NCBI RefSeq assembly: GCF_000686845.1
Contig: NZ_JMLS01000025.1
Span: 55,230 to 119,229, forward strand
DNA from: Paenibacillus sp. UNC451MF
GTDB lineage: Bacteria > Bacillota > Bacilli > Paenibacillales > NBRC-103111
DNA: 64,000 bases
Direction of reading: 5' to 3'
Shown here piece after piece: positions 27,389 to 36,760 of this stretch (within the stretch, counting starts at the first letter, position 1; each line of letters opens with the position of its first letter). A model generated the notes under the pieces. That model ran no database searches, was not told where the DNA came from, and worked only from the letters and a program-made list of their open reading frames with translations. The position numbers were made by a program, and so were the translations under genes.

Positions 27389-27695
27389 AATGTAACCCCT
27401 CCTGTTCAAATCATAGGTTTCTCTTATGTATATAGGATATGCGATTTTTGTCGAAAATGGAGTGTGGTGAAACGACGACAAAGGGATAAAATCCGACGAT
27501 GGACCTAAAAACGATAATTCCCCCCTCCCATTGGACTCAAAAATCCAGAGCTGCATCTAGCTCTTTCAAGCTCTGTGATAACCGAAAGCCATCAAGGGCA
27601 TTCTATAGAAAGACCACCTTCACTAACGCAAAAAAAAGATGCTATAGTATGAGGAATACATAATGTATGAATAAATATTTGGGAGGTACTGCTTG
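27389..27695. promoter_or_regulatory. intergenic region between divergent genes
   Basis: 307 bp between the binding-protein (-) and hemoglobin (+) genes. Minus-strand TCGACA (27454-27449), 16-nt spacer and TATACA (27432-27427) are a weak promoter candidate for the sugar operon. A small inverted repeat AGAGCT-N6-AGCTCT lies near 27545. No gene or riboswitch was recognised. Confidence 0.35.
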
Positions 27696-28055
27696 GTGAC
27701 AGCTACACTTTACGAGCAATTAGGCGGAGAAGAAGCCATTTCCAAAGTCGTCGATGAATTCTACAAACGTATATTGGCCGATGATTCCATTAATTTTTTC
27801 TTTTCAAAGACAGATATGGAGAAGCAGCGGAGGCATCAGGCGAAATTTATAAGCTTTGCTTTAGGAGGGCCCCATCAATATTCAGGAAAGTCTATGGAAA
27901 AGGCCCATGAAGGTATGAACCTTCAGCCGGAGCATTTTAATGCTGTAGCTACTCAACTTCATGATGCGCTTTCCCATTTTGGAGTTGGCGAAGATAAGAT
28001 CGGTGAGGTATTAGCACATGTATCCACTTTAAAGGACAGCATTCTTTATAAATAA
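27696..28055 (+). CDS. truncated hemoglobin (2/2 globin)
   Basis: 119 residues: TLYEQLGGEEAISKVVDEFY at the N-terminus, F near the B helix, KFISFALGGPHQYSGKSM and a proximal-His-containing KAHEGMNLQPEHFNAV, all typical of truncated hemoglobins. It should bind O2 or NO with heme. GGGAGG (27681-27686) gives 9-nt spacing to GTG 27696 and 6 to TTG 27693, so the first residue is uncertain by one codon. Monocistronic, with a terminator after it. Confidence 0.92.
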   Translation: MTATLYEQLGGEEAISKVVDEFYKRILADDSINFFFSKTDMEKQRRHQAKFISFALGGPHQYSGKSMEKAHEGMNLQPEHFNAVATQLHDALSHFGVGEDKIGEVLAHVSTLKDSILYK

Positions 28056-28056
28056 A

Positions 28057-28110
28057 AAAAGCCTTGTTTGCCCTCCTCACAACAGGAAAGGCATATCAGG
28101 GCTTTTTCTA
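28057..28110. terminator. terminator between hemoglobin and racemase genes
   Basis: AAAAAAGCCTTG near 28057-28070 can pair with CAGGGCTTTTT near 28096-28106, with an inner GCCCTCC region; T-run on both strands. Serves convergent genes. Confidence 0.55.
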
Positions 28111-28151
28111 TACTCGCAAACCATATCTGTAATACCTGCTGCTCTTATCGA

Positions 28152-28928
28152 CTACAGCATCTCCAGCAGCCGATGATATTTAGACAATGCTCCCTCATCT
28201 TCCACCTTTACGCCAGATGTATAGAAGGTTACTTGCCCTGTGCCCTCGTTCGTCCGATTCGATGCTTCAAGCACTCGCTTCAAATTTTTCACCGTTCCCA
28301 CGCTACCGTCCATCAACAGGACATCGTCTGCAAACAGCTTCCGGAGACTTCCTTTAAAGAACGGAAAATGCGTACAGCCCAAAACAACGGTCCCGTACTG
28401 TTTCAGGTCAAACGGAGACAGCTGGTCCTCCAAATACCCGATAACCGCGTCCTCGTTGAATTGAAATCTCTCCGCGAACTGCACCAGATTAGGCAGGGGA
28501 AGCTTATCTACGATAGCATGACTGTCGATGCGATCGACCAGGTCATGAAATTTCTTCTCTTTCAGCGTTAACGAGGTCGCCAGCACCAGCACTCTTTTCC
28601 CCAATGCTTCGCTGATTTGCACAGCCGGTTTGACTGCCGGCTCGATCCCGAGAACAGGGAAGGAGTACTTAGCGCGTAAATCCTCCACTGCCACACTTGT
28701 CGCTGTATTGCACGCAATAACGACGGCTTTTACCCCTTGACGCGCAATAAAGTCAACGGCTTCAAAAATATATTGTTTGACTGCTTCCTTCGACTTCTCT
28801 CCATACGGTACGTTCATGGTATCTGCATAATAAATGTAATCTTCATTAGGCAATAGCTTTAATGCCTGGTGAAGTACGGTTATCCCGCCGATGCCTGAGT
28901 CAAAAATGCCGATTTTCAAGACATTCAC
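28152..28928 (-). CDS. murI: glutamate racemase
   Basis: 258 residues. It contains IGIFDSGIGGITVL, ADTMNVPYGEKS, VIACNTATSVA (first catalytic Cys) and VLGCTHFPFF (second catalytic Cys), the full signature of glutamate racemase. It makes D-glutamate for peptidoglycan from L-glutamate in the cytoplasm. Bacillus-type genomes can carry two (RacE and YrpC); which one this is cannot be told. It is divergent from the RodA-type gene. Confidence 0.92.
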   Translation of the reverse strand: MNVLKIGIFDSGIGGITVLHQALKLLPNEDYIYYADTMNVPYGEKSKEAVKQYIFEAVDFIARQGVKAVVIACNTATSVAVEDLRAKYSFPVLGIEPAVKPAVQISEALGKRVLVLATSLTLKEKKFHDLVDRIDSHAIVDKLPLPNLVQFAERFQFNEDAVIGYLEDQLSPFDLKQYGTVVLGCTHFPFFKGSLRKLFADDVLLMDGSVGTVKNLKRVLEASNRTNEGTGQVTFYTSGVKVEDEGALSKYHRLLEML

Positions 28929-29094
28929 TCTTTTCTATCATGTATGTTCTTTTTTTGTTTCCTTATTGTTTATTATTTTACTTGCTCGTTCCAGCCCGCA
29001 GGCCAAGTCGCGCAAAAATGTATAATCGCTCTATAATATGTTACACTGATTAAACCGCTCCATGCTAATATATCCCTTTATAAGGAGGTTGCTG

Positions 29095-29130
29095 GTGAAT
29101 AGCAAGACGCACAAAGGAGATCTGCTGTAA
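29095..29130 (+). CDS. short leader ORF before the rodA-type gene
   Basis: GTG 29095 preceded by AAGGAGG at about 8-nt spacing opens a frame of 11 codons (MNSKTHKGDLL) that stops at 29130, two nt before the ATG of the next gene. The downstream gene's own AAAGGAG lies inside this frame, 13 nt from its ATG. The layout suggests translational coupling rather than an independent peptide. Confidence 0.45.
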   Translation: MNSKTHKGDLL

Positions 29131-29132
29131 CA

Positions 29133-30260
29133 ATGATTCGAAATATAAAAAAATTGGACTATAACGTACTAATCCTCCTGTTTTTGTTCATGATCATTAG
29201 TACCTTATTAATAAAGAGTGCTACCACCTATGATGAACAGTACCACAATCTATACTTAAAAAACATGATTAATTATGGCATAGGCTTTTTTGTTCTAGTG
29301 ATGACAGCCCTTTGGGATTACCGATTGATCGTTAAAATCTCTTACTACCTATATGGTGCAGCTCTTCTTCTATTAATTGCTGTTTATATGTTTGGCAGTG
29401 AATATCACGGTGCCAAAGGGTGGTTCGAGCTCCCTTTCGGATTTACTTTCCAGCCTGCCGAATTTATGAAAATCGTTCTGATCTTAGCTATTGTAAAGCT
29501 GCTTGAGCAAAAAAACTATGACCCTTTAAGAATTATACGTGATGTTGCCCCCATGGTCTTCATGACTCTTGTCCCTTTTATTCTTGTGTTGAAGCAACCG
29601 GATTTGGGAAATGCCATCATCTATCTTGTTATCCTCTTCGCCATGCTGTGGATGGGGAACTTGAAATACAAGCATATGTTTCTTCTGGTCACCCTCATAG
29701 CGGCTTCCTTAACTGCGTTCGTTTATAGCTATGTTCATTATCATGAACCGATAGAGCAATTTTTGCTAGACAAAAAGCTCGGACATTGGTCAGAGCGTAT
29801 CGATACGTTTTTAATGCCGGACCAAGCTTCGGACGATGCCACTTATCATGTCAAAAAAACGATAACGGCTATCGGTTCCGGGCAGTTGAGCGGCGACGGC
29901 TTCATGCAAGGCAGCTCCAAAAATCGGGGGCGTATCCCCTTCGCTTATTCCGACTCTATCTTCGCAGTCATAGGGGAAGAGTTCGGCTTTATCGGGTGCT
30001 CGCTTTTGATCGCCCTCTATTTAATTCTGCTAAGCAAGCTGCTGTTTATGAATTCCGGCGCTTCCTACGCGGCAGGCTTTATTGCGGTCGGAGTATCGGC
30101 CGTGATGCTGTTCCAGATCTTCGAAAATATCGGAATGCTTATGGGCCTTATGCCGCTGACCGGGATTACACTGCCCTTCATCAGCTATGGAGGAACCTCC
30201 ATTATGATCAATATGTTCTCTATCGGCCTTATTCTCAGTGCTCAGATTCATCGCGATTGA
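29133..30260 (+). CDS. FtsW/RodA/SpoVE family glycosyltransferase (RodA-type)
   Basis: 375 residues with about ten transmembrane helices. It has GAKGWFELPFGFTFQPAEFM, the PEDS motif with the catalytic Asp region LKQPDLGNAIIY, IGSGQLSGDGFMQGSS, FAVIGEEFGFIG and the C-terminal LTGITLPFISYGGTS. SEDS proteins polymerise lipid II into glycan strands with a class B PBP. The small size and motif variant fit RodA-like paralogues common in Bacillota. A fold-back repeat follows the stop. Confidence 0.9.
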   Translation: MIRNIKKLDYNVLILLFLFMIISTLLIKSATTYDEQYHNLYLKNMINYGIGFFVLVMTALWDYRLIVKISYYLYGAALLLLIAVYMFGSEYHGAKGWFELPFGFTFQPAEFMKIVLILAIVKLLEQKNYDPLRIIRDVAPMVFMTLVPFILVLKQPDLGNAIIYLVILFAMLWMGNLKYKHMFLLVTLIAASLTAFVYSYVHYHEPIEQFLLDKKLGHWSERIDTFLMPDQASDDATYHVKKTITAIGSGQLSGDGFMQGSSKNRGRIPFAYSDSIFAVIGEEFGFIGCSLLIALYLILLSKLLFMNSGASYAAGFIAVGVSAVMLFQIFENIGMLMGLMPLTGITLPFISYGGTSIMINMFSIGLILSAQIHRD

Positions 30261-30265
30261 ATGAG

Positions 30266-30513
30266 AGCCCTTTAATCGTTTAGAGGGTGAGTCTGTATGG
30301 AATCCACAAGCTTGAAATATTGTTAGTATAGTCCGGTAGAATGTGCCCCTCCAGCCGCTGTTGAAACCCGTGAATTTGATTAGAATTAGTGGGATTTTCA
30401 CGGCTTTCAAAGGCGGACGTAAACTCCTCTGAGGCACATTCCACCTACCTATAGCACAATTTCACGCATAACCGGCTTCTCTATACCGAAGCCCTCTAAA
30501 TGATTAGAGGGCT
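30266..30513. repeat. fold-back repeat, copy B (structured, MITE-like)
   Basis: About 248 bp that is an imperfect inverted repeat from end to end. The first hairpin (30266-30288) and the reverse complement of the last (30490-30513) agree at 20 of 23 positions. The outer stem is GGTAGAATGTGCCCC (30335-30349) / GAGGCACATTCCACC (30431-30445); the inner stem is TTGAAACCCGTGAA (30361-30374) / TTCACGGCTTTCAA (30397-30410). Stem sequences differ from copy A (8187-8430) yet pair as well, while CGCTGTTG, TTAGTGG and CAAAGGCGGACG are shared. The starts of the two end hairpins are 224 bp apart, as in copy A. Confidence 0.75.
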
Positions 30514-30518
30514 TTTTA
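30490..30518. terminator. terminator at the right end of repeat B
   Basis: AGCCCTCTAA-ATGA-TTAGAGGGCT perfect 10-bp stem followed by TTTTA, which holds the stop codon of the convergent yesN-type gene. Confidence 0.82.
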
Positions 30519-32138
30519 TGCTTCAGAAAGTCCCGCGCTCTGGCGGAATTCCGACGGCGTCATCCCCGTCACTTTCTTGAATACATCGCTGAAGTACCGC
30601 CGCTCCTCATAGCCCAGCGCCGAGGCGACCTCCTGAATCTGCTTGTTCTGAAGCAGCATTTCCTTGGCCTTGTCCATCCGCATGGCGGTAACATACTGGT
30701 TGAAGCTCATACCTGTCACTTTCTTGAACAGATTGGCGAAGTAGCTGCCGCTCAAATGGACCTGTGAAGCGCAGTGCGCCACGGTAAGCTCTGCTGCCAG
30801 ATGCTGCTTGATGTATGCGATAGCCTGCTCAATGACCAAGTGTGCTTGCGAAGCGCTCCGCTCCTCCACGATGCTGCAGCCCTGCTCGCAGATTTGCTTC
30901 AGCAGCCCGTATATATCATGAACGGTACGACCGCTGCTTGCCTCCATCTCTTGCAGCAGCTCCTCGAGCGGCTCTATATCTTCATAAGATAGCTTCTCCA
31001 GCAGCACACGCACAAGCATATTCGCAAAACCATGCAGCAGCAAAGCAAGGTAGCGCGGCTGAGGACGCGGCTGAAAGTTGACCAGCTCCTCGTATACCTC
31101 TTCAAGGATTACAAGCGTCCTCTCCCGGTTCCCTGATTGCAGAGCGAAGGCAATATCCTGTACCCGATCTGCAGGATATTTAGGCAGCTGTTGGTTATCC
31201 TCTATGACATCCCCATAGCATACGACTCCATTACCCCCCGTATAAAAATGGTAGGACATGGCTGTTTCTGCTTGCTGGTAGGACAGCGGCAGCTCATGAA
31301 CTTTGCCTGCGCGATTACCTACACCAATGGACACAGTGTACTTGGCATAACGTGAGATATGATCACAGCAGCGCTCCGCAAGTGCCGACGGGGTTTCTCC
31401 CTCATATTCGTTATATATGATAACGAACCTACCGTCTGAATCCCGGAAGATGACGCCCTTCGTATGATTATGAATCGTTTCCTCCAAAATATTTTGCAGC
31501 GTAAACCGCAGCAGCTCGATTTCGCTGACCGGCCAGTCCTTACTTAACTCTTGAAACCGGTCAATTTCGAGGACCATCACGACGAAGTTTTCCCGGTCCA
31601 ATCCGAGCTGGAGAAAGTCCCATCTCTCGCGTATTTTGTTCTCATTGGCCTTGTGATGGATAAGCAAATTGAAAAATTCTTGCCGAAGCACAGGCAAGCT
31701 TTCCTTCACGCGACGCTCCATCTCCCGAATATTCGACTGCTGCCGCTTCGTTTCCAGTACGGCCAGCCGAGCTTTTTGCACCGTGGAGGTGATGTCCTCC
31801 AGCGAGAATGGCTTCGTGACGAAATCAAAAGCCCCGAGCCGAACGGCTTCCTGTGCATATTCGAAGTCGCTGAAACCACTGATCAAAATAATTTTACAAT
31901 GAGGCAGCGCTTGAACAACAGAACGCGTCATTGTCAGTCCATCCATTTTCGGCATGCGAATATCGGTAACGATAATATCCGGCTGCTCCTTCAAAGCAAG
32001 CTTTAAGCCATCTTCTCCGTTCAGGCATGCGCCTGCAATGGCGATGCCGTATTGCTCCCACGAAATTCCGTTAACAAGCCCATCCACAACGTCTTTAATA
32101 TCATCAATGACGATCATTCTGATCATCGTCGAGTCCAT
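30516..32138 (-). CDS. YesN-type response regulator, AraC output domain
   Basis: 540 residues: receiver domain (MIVIDDIKDVVDGLV, phospho-acceptor D59 in VTDIRMPKMDG, DFVTKPFSLEDI), a long central region (about 130-430, with a diguanylate-cyclase-like degenerate segment) and a C-terminal AraC double helix-turn-helix (LTVAHCASQVHLSGSYFANL, IQEVASALGYEERRYFSDVF). ATG 32138 has AAAGGAGGGG upstream and overlaps the kinase gene by 35 bp. No transporter operon is directly attached, so its target is not obvious. Confidence 0.92.
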   Translation of the reverse strand: MDSTMIRMIVIDDIKDVVDGLVNGISWEQYGIAIAGACLNGEDGLKLALKEQPDIIVTDIRMPKMDGLTMTRSVVQALPHCKIILISGFSDFEYAQEAVRLGAFDFVTKPFSLEDITSTVQKARLAVLETKRQQSNIREMERRVKESLPVLRQEFFNLLIHHKANENKIRERWDFLQLGLDRENFVVMVLEIDRFQELSKDWPVSEIELLRFTLQNILEETIHNHTKGVIFRDSDGRFVIIYNEYEGETPSALAERCCDHISRYAKYTVSIGVGNRAGKVHELPLSYQQAETAMSYHFYTGGNGVVCYGDVIEDNQQLPKYPADRVQDIAFALQSGNRERTLVILEEVYEELVNFQPRPQPRYLALLLHGFANMLVRVLLEKLSYEDIEPLEELLQEMEASSGRTVHDIYGLLKQICEQGCSIVEERSASQAHLVIEQAIAYIKQHLAAELTVAHCASQVHLSGSYFANLFKKVTGMSFNQYVTAMRMDKAKEMLLQNKQIQEVASALGYEERRYFSDVFKKVTGMTPSEFRQSAGLSEA

Positions 32139-33960
32139 CCTCTTCCCCTCCTTTGCTCCAAGGTATCGTCACCGTAACGGTCGTACCTAACCCTAGGGCA
32201 CTTTCAATGGTCATACTGGCTTGGTTCTCATAGTACAACCGCAGTCGTTCAACAATATTGTGAAGCGCATAACTATCCGACGACTCCGCGGCTTGGCGAA
32301 TGGTTTGAAGCGTGTCCTGATCCATCCCATGACCGTTATCCCGTATAGTAAATACCAAATGATCTCCCAAGGGCTCCAACTTCACAATAATGACGCCCCC
32401 ATCCTGCTTGTCCTTGAATCCATGCAGAATAGCGTTCTCTACCAACGGCTGCAGCAGCACCTTCAATATCGAATGCTGTTGAATCTCCTCGTCCTGCGGA
32501 GCCTCAATCCGAAATTCAAACAAATTCTCGTAGCATCTCTGCTGAAGCGACAAATATTGCTCCACGTGCAACAATTCTTTCTTGATTGTTGTCAGTTCTT
32601 TGCCGTTATTAAGACCGAGCTGGAACATTCGTGACAGCGACATCACCATCTGACCGACCTCGTCAGACTTCTTGAGCTGCGTTTTCCAATAGATCGTGTT
32701 TAATGTATTGTATAGAAAATGCGGGTCGATCTGCGCCTGCAACGCCTTGATCTCCGCCTTGTGCTTGTCCTTTTCCACACGTTGGTTCATCTCGATCAGC
32801 TGAGCAATCTGCTCCAGCATCCGGTTGAACTGCTTGCCCACTTGGGCAACCTCGTCATTGCCTCCGCTTTCGAATCGGACACCCAAGTCATTGTCCCCTG
32901 CGCGACGCATAAGCTTCTGAAGCTTCGTCAACGGATTGGCTAACAGCGTGCTAAGCCCGTTAGATACGAGGAATCCGATTACAATACAGATGACCATCAC
33001 CAGCAGTGTAGCCCATTTGATTCCGTTCGCCTGGCTCATAAGCTCATCGGTCGGCTTGACGCTGAGGTAAGTCCAGCTGTTGTCGACAGTAGATTTGACG
33101 AAGTTCACCAAGTACGTATCGCCTTGGAAGTCAAAATCGAATGCCCCTTGCGATTGTGATCGAATTCGCTCCTGGAACCGGGGCTCCTTCAGCATGTCAT
33201 CGTACTTATACGGCCTTTGCACAAAGACCGGCGTTCCATCATCCTTCATAATGGTGACACCCTCACGCCACTCGCTAATATTATCCGTTAAAAAGTGCAG
33301 TAAGCCTTCTTCCCTCAGATTCACAATGATATAGGAATCCGGGACGGCAAAGCCGGCAATCGCATTAATAACTAAAGACATTACAGGAACATCACCCGAG
33401 AAAAAGCTGTCCTTATGCCCTTCAATCCAGATCGCGTGCCGCTCCTCCCGGATTCTCTCGTACATCGGTGTATCTTTAAAATTATTCCGAATCTGTCTTG
33501 GCGCATCCGCAGGGTAAAAATCCCCAATAGGCGTAGTAAGCAAAACAGCTTGAAGCAGCGGCTCGTTCAGCTTCAGCTGCATAAACGGTGTTTGCAGCGC
33601 AGCATAATGGGCAAAATAGCTCGATCGGTCCCCCGTTACAACGTCCTTCATCGCCTGCTCGTAAGAGTTGCTGATGACCAGTGTCATCAACGACAGGGCT
33701 ACATGGTTCAACTTCTCGTCAAAAGCTTGTGAAGATTTATTCAATGCATCCTGGCTAAGCTTCAGTGCATTGTCCTGCACCACCTTGGCCGAAATGTAGT
33801 ACGTTGTCCAGCCGACTGTCAGGACGGACAAAATAATCATCAAGGCAAAGGCAATACGAAGCCGGTGCTTGAACGGATATTTATGTAGAAAATAACGGAT
33901 CAATCCTGCTCGTTCCCTTCTTACGGCCGTACCAGTCTCACACGACTTTTCATGAGACAA
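32104..33960 (-). CDS. YesM-type sensor histidine kinase
   Basis: 618 residues. Two transmembrane helices (about 34-56 and 310-332) enclose an extracellular sensor; a HAMP domain and coiled linker lead to the His_kinase region LQAQIDPHFLYNTLNTIYWK and HATPase_c motifs LLQPLVENAILHGFKD and IRDNGHGMDQD. It is translated with the YesN-type regulator. It likely senses an extracellular carbohydrate or a wall-derived ligand; this is inference from the family. Confidence 0.92.
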   Translation of the reverse strand: MSHEKSCETGTAVRRERAGLIRYFLHKYPFKHRLRIAFALMIILSVLTVGWTTYYISAKVVQDNALKLSQDALNKSSQAFDEKLNHVALSLMTLVISNSYEQAMKDVVTGDRSSYFAHYAALQTPFMQLKLNEPLLQAVLLTTPIGDFYPADAPRQIRNNFKDTPMYERIREERHAIWIEGHKDSFFSGDVPVMSLVINAIAGFAVPDSYIIVNLREEGLLHFLTDNISEWREGVTIMKDDGTPVFVQRPYKYDDMLKEPRFQERIRSQSQGAFDFDFQGDTYLVNFVKSTVDNSWTYLSVKPTDELMSQANGIKWATLLVMVICIVIGFLVSNGLSTLLANPLTKLQKLMRRAGDNDLGVRFESGGNDEVAQVGKQFNRMLEQIAQLIEMNQRVEKDKHKAEIKALQAQIDPHFLYNTLNTIYWKTQLKKSDEVGQMVMSLSRMFQLGLNNGKELTTIKKELLHVEQYLSLQQRCYENLFEFRIEAPQDEEIQQHSILKVLLQPLVENAILHGFKDKQDGGVIIVKLEPLGDHLVFTIRDNGHGMDQDTLQTIRQAAESSDSYALHNIVERLRLYYENQASMTIESALGLGTTVTVTIPWSKGGEEDGLDDDQNDRH

Positions 33961-34094
33961 GTTATGCTATAAATCATACCACGCTCGTGTCCGAATGCAA
34001 AAAAACGACGAAGTCGCCCCACTCGTCGAGCCTTTGTGTATTATGAACAACTCCGCATATCTCTTTCATAATTATGCCATATTAAACATTATTA

Positions 34095-35663
34095 ATGTTG
34101 GATCGGAATGGGATGACTATGAGCTTTCTTCGCTGGTTTAAATGGACAACGCATCAATCCGCACCTCAGCTTCAGCAAGCACCTGAGAAGCTGTCCGGTG
34201 CGATTAACGCTTCGCTTGCAGCTAACATAGCGGAAATAAGCACTCTCTTCAGTCAGGCCCCCGATCTTGTCATTCGGCACCTGGTCATCCAACCCACAGG
34301 ACGCGAGGCTGCACTCGTGTACCTGAATGGTCTGAGCGACAAGAACTCTGTCAATAACAACGTACTTCGCCCGCTTCAGGATGGTACTTCGAACGGTAGC
34401 TCGAGCTCAGCTCCTTCCATAACCATTGGACATATTACAAAGCTAAACCAATGGGAGGATGTCGAGTTGTCTATCTTCCAAGGCTACAGCATTCTGTTCA
34501 TAGAAGGCCAGCCCGAGGTTCAAACCTTTGACACTCAGGGTTGGCCGCAGCGGGCCATCGAAGATCCGCAGATCGAGTCTTCCTTGAAGGGAGCCCATCA
34601 AGGGTTTGTAGAGACAGGGACCCAAAATATCGCCATGATTCGCAGGTATATCCCGAACCGCGAGCTCAAAATGAGGGAGATTACCGTAGGCCGAAGGGGC
34701 AAGACAACCGTTTCCATCCTTTATTTGAGAGATGTCGCTCATCCGGACGTCTTGAAGGAGCTCGAGGACCGCATCCGCCGGTTGGACGTAGACGCAATCT
34801 TGAACACAGGGGAGCTGGAAGGATTCATTGAAGACAATCCCTATTCTCCTTTCCCCCAATTTTTGTCGACGGAGCGTCCTGACGCTGCGGCATCGCAAAT
34901 TTTGCAAGGGAGGTTCGCTGTCGTTGTCGACCGCTCTCCCAGTGTTCTGATTGGTCCAGCTACGTTTACGTCATTTTTTCAGAGTCTGGACGACTATAGT
35001 ACACGTTGGCTCATTGCCACGTTCATCCGAATGCTGCGTTTTGTCGGCTTCATCGTCGCCGCCTTTCTTCCAGCCCTCTATATTGCGGCTATATCCTTTA
35101 ATTATGAGGTGATCCCGATCAAGCTGATTTTATCGATCGGAGAATCGAGGGAACGCGTGCCCTTCCCTCCTATAGTTGAGGCCCTCCTGATGGAAATTAC
35201 TTTGGAGATGCTGCGCGAGGCTGGTATTCGCCTTCCAACCCCGATCGGACAAACCGTGGGTATTGTGGGAGGTATCGTTATAGGCCAAGCGGCGGTACAG
35301 GCAGGCATCGTGAGCAATGTGATGGTTATCGTGGTAGCGGCCACCGCGATCGCTTCCTTTATTATTCCTAACTACGATATGGCCTCTGCTATCCGTCTTA
35401 TTCGCTTTCCTATGATGATTATCGCTTCTATGTTCGGAATCGTAGGAATTGTTATCGGGCTAATGACCCTGATCGCTCATCTTATTTCACTCGAATCGCT
35501 CGGTACGCCTTATGGCAGTCCGGTAGCACCGATGCGTTTTGCCGATTGGAAAGACACGTTCATCCGGCTGCCGATATGGAAAATGAACAAGCGTCCTGTC
35601 AGTGCAAGACCTTTGCAAGGTAAAAGGCAAGGTCCCAATCATCCGAAGGGTGACGGCAAATGA
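34095..35663 (+). CDS. spore germinant receptor A subunit (GerA/GerKA family)
   Basis: 522 residues of the GerA family. An N-terminal cytoplasmic domain (about 1-280, with FLRWFKWTT and IEDNPYSPFPQFLSTERPD) leads to about five to six transmembrane helices, including ALYIAAISFNYEVIPIKLIL and VGIVGGIVIGQAAVQAGIVS. It assembles with B and C subunits in the spore inner membrane to detect germinants. The ribosome binding site is weak, so starts at ATG 34095 or ATG 34119 are both possible. First gene of the five-gene operon. Confidence 0.92.
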   Translation: MLDRNGMTMSFLRWFKWTTHQSAPQLQQAPEKLSGAINASLAANIAEISTLFSQAPDLVIRHLVIQPTGREAALVYLNGLSDKNSVNNNVLRPLQDGTSNGSSSSAPSITIGHITKLNQWEDVELSIFQGYSILFIEGQPEVQTFDTQGWPQRAIEDPQIESSLKGAHQGFVETGTQNIAMIRRYIPNRELKMREITVGRRGKTTVSILYLRDVAHPDVLKELEDRIRRLDVDAILNTGELEGFIEDNPYSPFPQFLSTERPDAAASQILQGRFAVVVDRSPSVLIGPATFTSFFQSLDDYSTRWLIATFIRMLRFVGFIVAAFLPALYIAAISFNYEVIPIKLILSIGESRERVPFPPIVEALLMEITLEMLREAGIRLPTPIGQTVGIVGGIVIGQAAVQAGIVSNVMVIVVAATAIASFIIPNYDMASAIRLIRFPMMIIASMFGIVGIVIGLMTLIAHLISLESLGTPYGSPVAPMRFADWKDTFIRLPIWKMNKRPVSARPLQGKRQGPNHPKGDGK

Positions 35664-36760
35664 AGAAGTACCAGTATAACGAAATCACTCTCATGCAGTA
35701 TATTTTCCTCATTCACGGTTCACAGCTTGGGATAGGGCAGTTAGCCCTCCCCCGCCAGCTGGTGGAAAGTGCCGGGGTCAGCGGATGGATATCGCTCCTG
35801 CTGGGCTGGGCTGGCTCCCTAGCGGCAAGCCTCTTCATCATCTCGGTTATGAAGAGATATCCGGGTGGAACGCTGCCCGACTTACTTGTTCATTACTTTG
35901 GCAAAACGATCGGTAGAGTCGGAGCTGCTCTGATGGCATTGTTTTATGCTTTTTCAAGTATGACGTGCATTATAGCTACCGGATTAATGATTCAGGAATG
36001 GCTGCTTCCACAAACGCCGTTGTACATTTTAATGATTTTGTTCTCGATTCCGACTTATCTCATTACCCGTAACGGGCTTCGGATTATAGGCAGGTATAAC
36101 GAACTCGTCTTTTTCTTGACGATTCCTATGGCTGTCTTCTTGCTGGTTCCATTGAAGGATGGACACCCGCTGCACCTGCTGCCGCTTCTCGGAGAAGGAT
36201 GGAGTCCCTTGTTCCAGGCTACCTTGGTAACCGTATATTCCTTTCTTGGCTTTGACTCCGCACTGATTTTGTATCCGTTTTTGAAAAAAAAGCAGTCAGC
36301 CGTCTTAGGCATTACGATTGCCAATACCCTGACGATGCTTCTTTTTTTAATGACGGCGCTAGCCTGTTTTACCTTTTTCAGCCCTGATGAAATTACCCAG
36401 TATTATCAGCCCACCTTGGACCTGCTGAAGGTCATTGAATTCCATTTCGTAGAGCGGCTGGAGCTTGTTTTTTTGTCAGGCTATCTATTCGTTATTTCCG
36501 CTACATGGGTCATTCTGATGTACAATACGGTCTTTTGCACAAGCTGGCTCCTCGGAAAACAGGATCATCAAAACCACGTACTGCTCCTGTTAGGATGTAT
36601 TGTGGTAATCGCTTATTTCTTGGATCCTTCAGCGCATCAGTTAGATGATTGGTTCCATTGGCTGACAGGGGCCGGCCTGTTGTATGCCTTTGCGATGCCG
36701 GTCGTTTTATGGTTGTACATGCGAGGTGATGAACTTATTCGTGGGAGGAGTCGCACATGA
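35660..36760 (+). CDS. spore germinant receptor B subunit (GerB/GerKB family)
   Basis: 366 residues with ten predicted transmembrane helices and an amino-acid/polyamine/cation transporter-like fold. It begins MKKYQYNEITLMQYIFLIHG and contains RQLVESAGVSGWISLLLGWA. The start overlaps the A subunit stop (ATGA). The GerB subunit is thought to bind the germinant. A paralogue follows two genes downstream at 37906. Confidence 0.92.
   Translation: MKKYQYNEITLMQYIFLIHGSQLGIGQLALPRQLVESAGVSGWISLLLGWAGSLAASLFIISVMKRYPGGTLPDLLVHYFGKTIGRVGAALMALFYAFSSMTCIIATGLMIQEWLLPQTPLYILMILFSIPTYLITRNGLRIIGRYNELVFFLTIPMAVFLLVPLKDGHPLHLLPLLGEGWSPLFQATLVTVYSFLGFDSALILYPFLKKKQSAVLGITIANTLTMLLFLMTALACFTFFSPDEITQYYQPTLDLLKVIEFHFVERLELVFLSGYLFVISATWVILMYNTVFCTSWLLGKQDHQNHVLLLLGCIVVIAYFLDPSAHQLDDWFHWLTGAGLLYAFAMPVVLWLYMRGDELIRGRSRT

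Noticed and set aside
28068..28571. A 167-codon plus-strand frame opposite murI
   Set aside because: Shadow of glutamate racemase; no domain or start signal.
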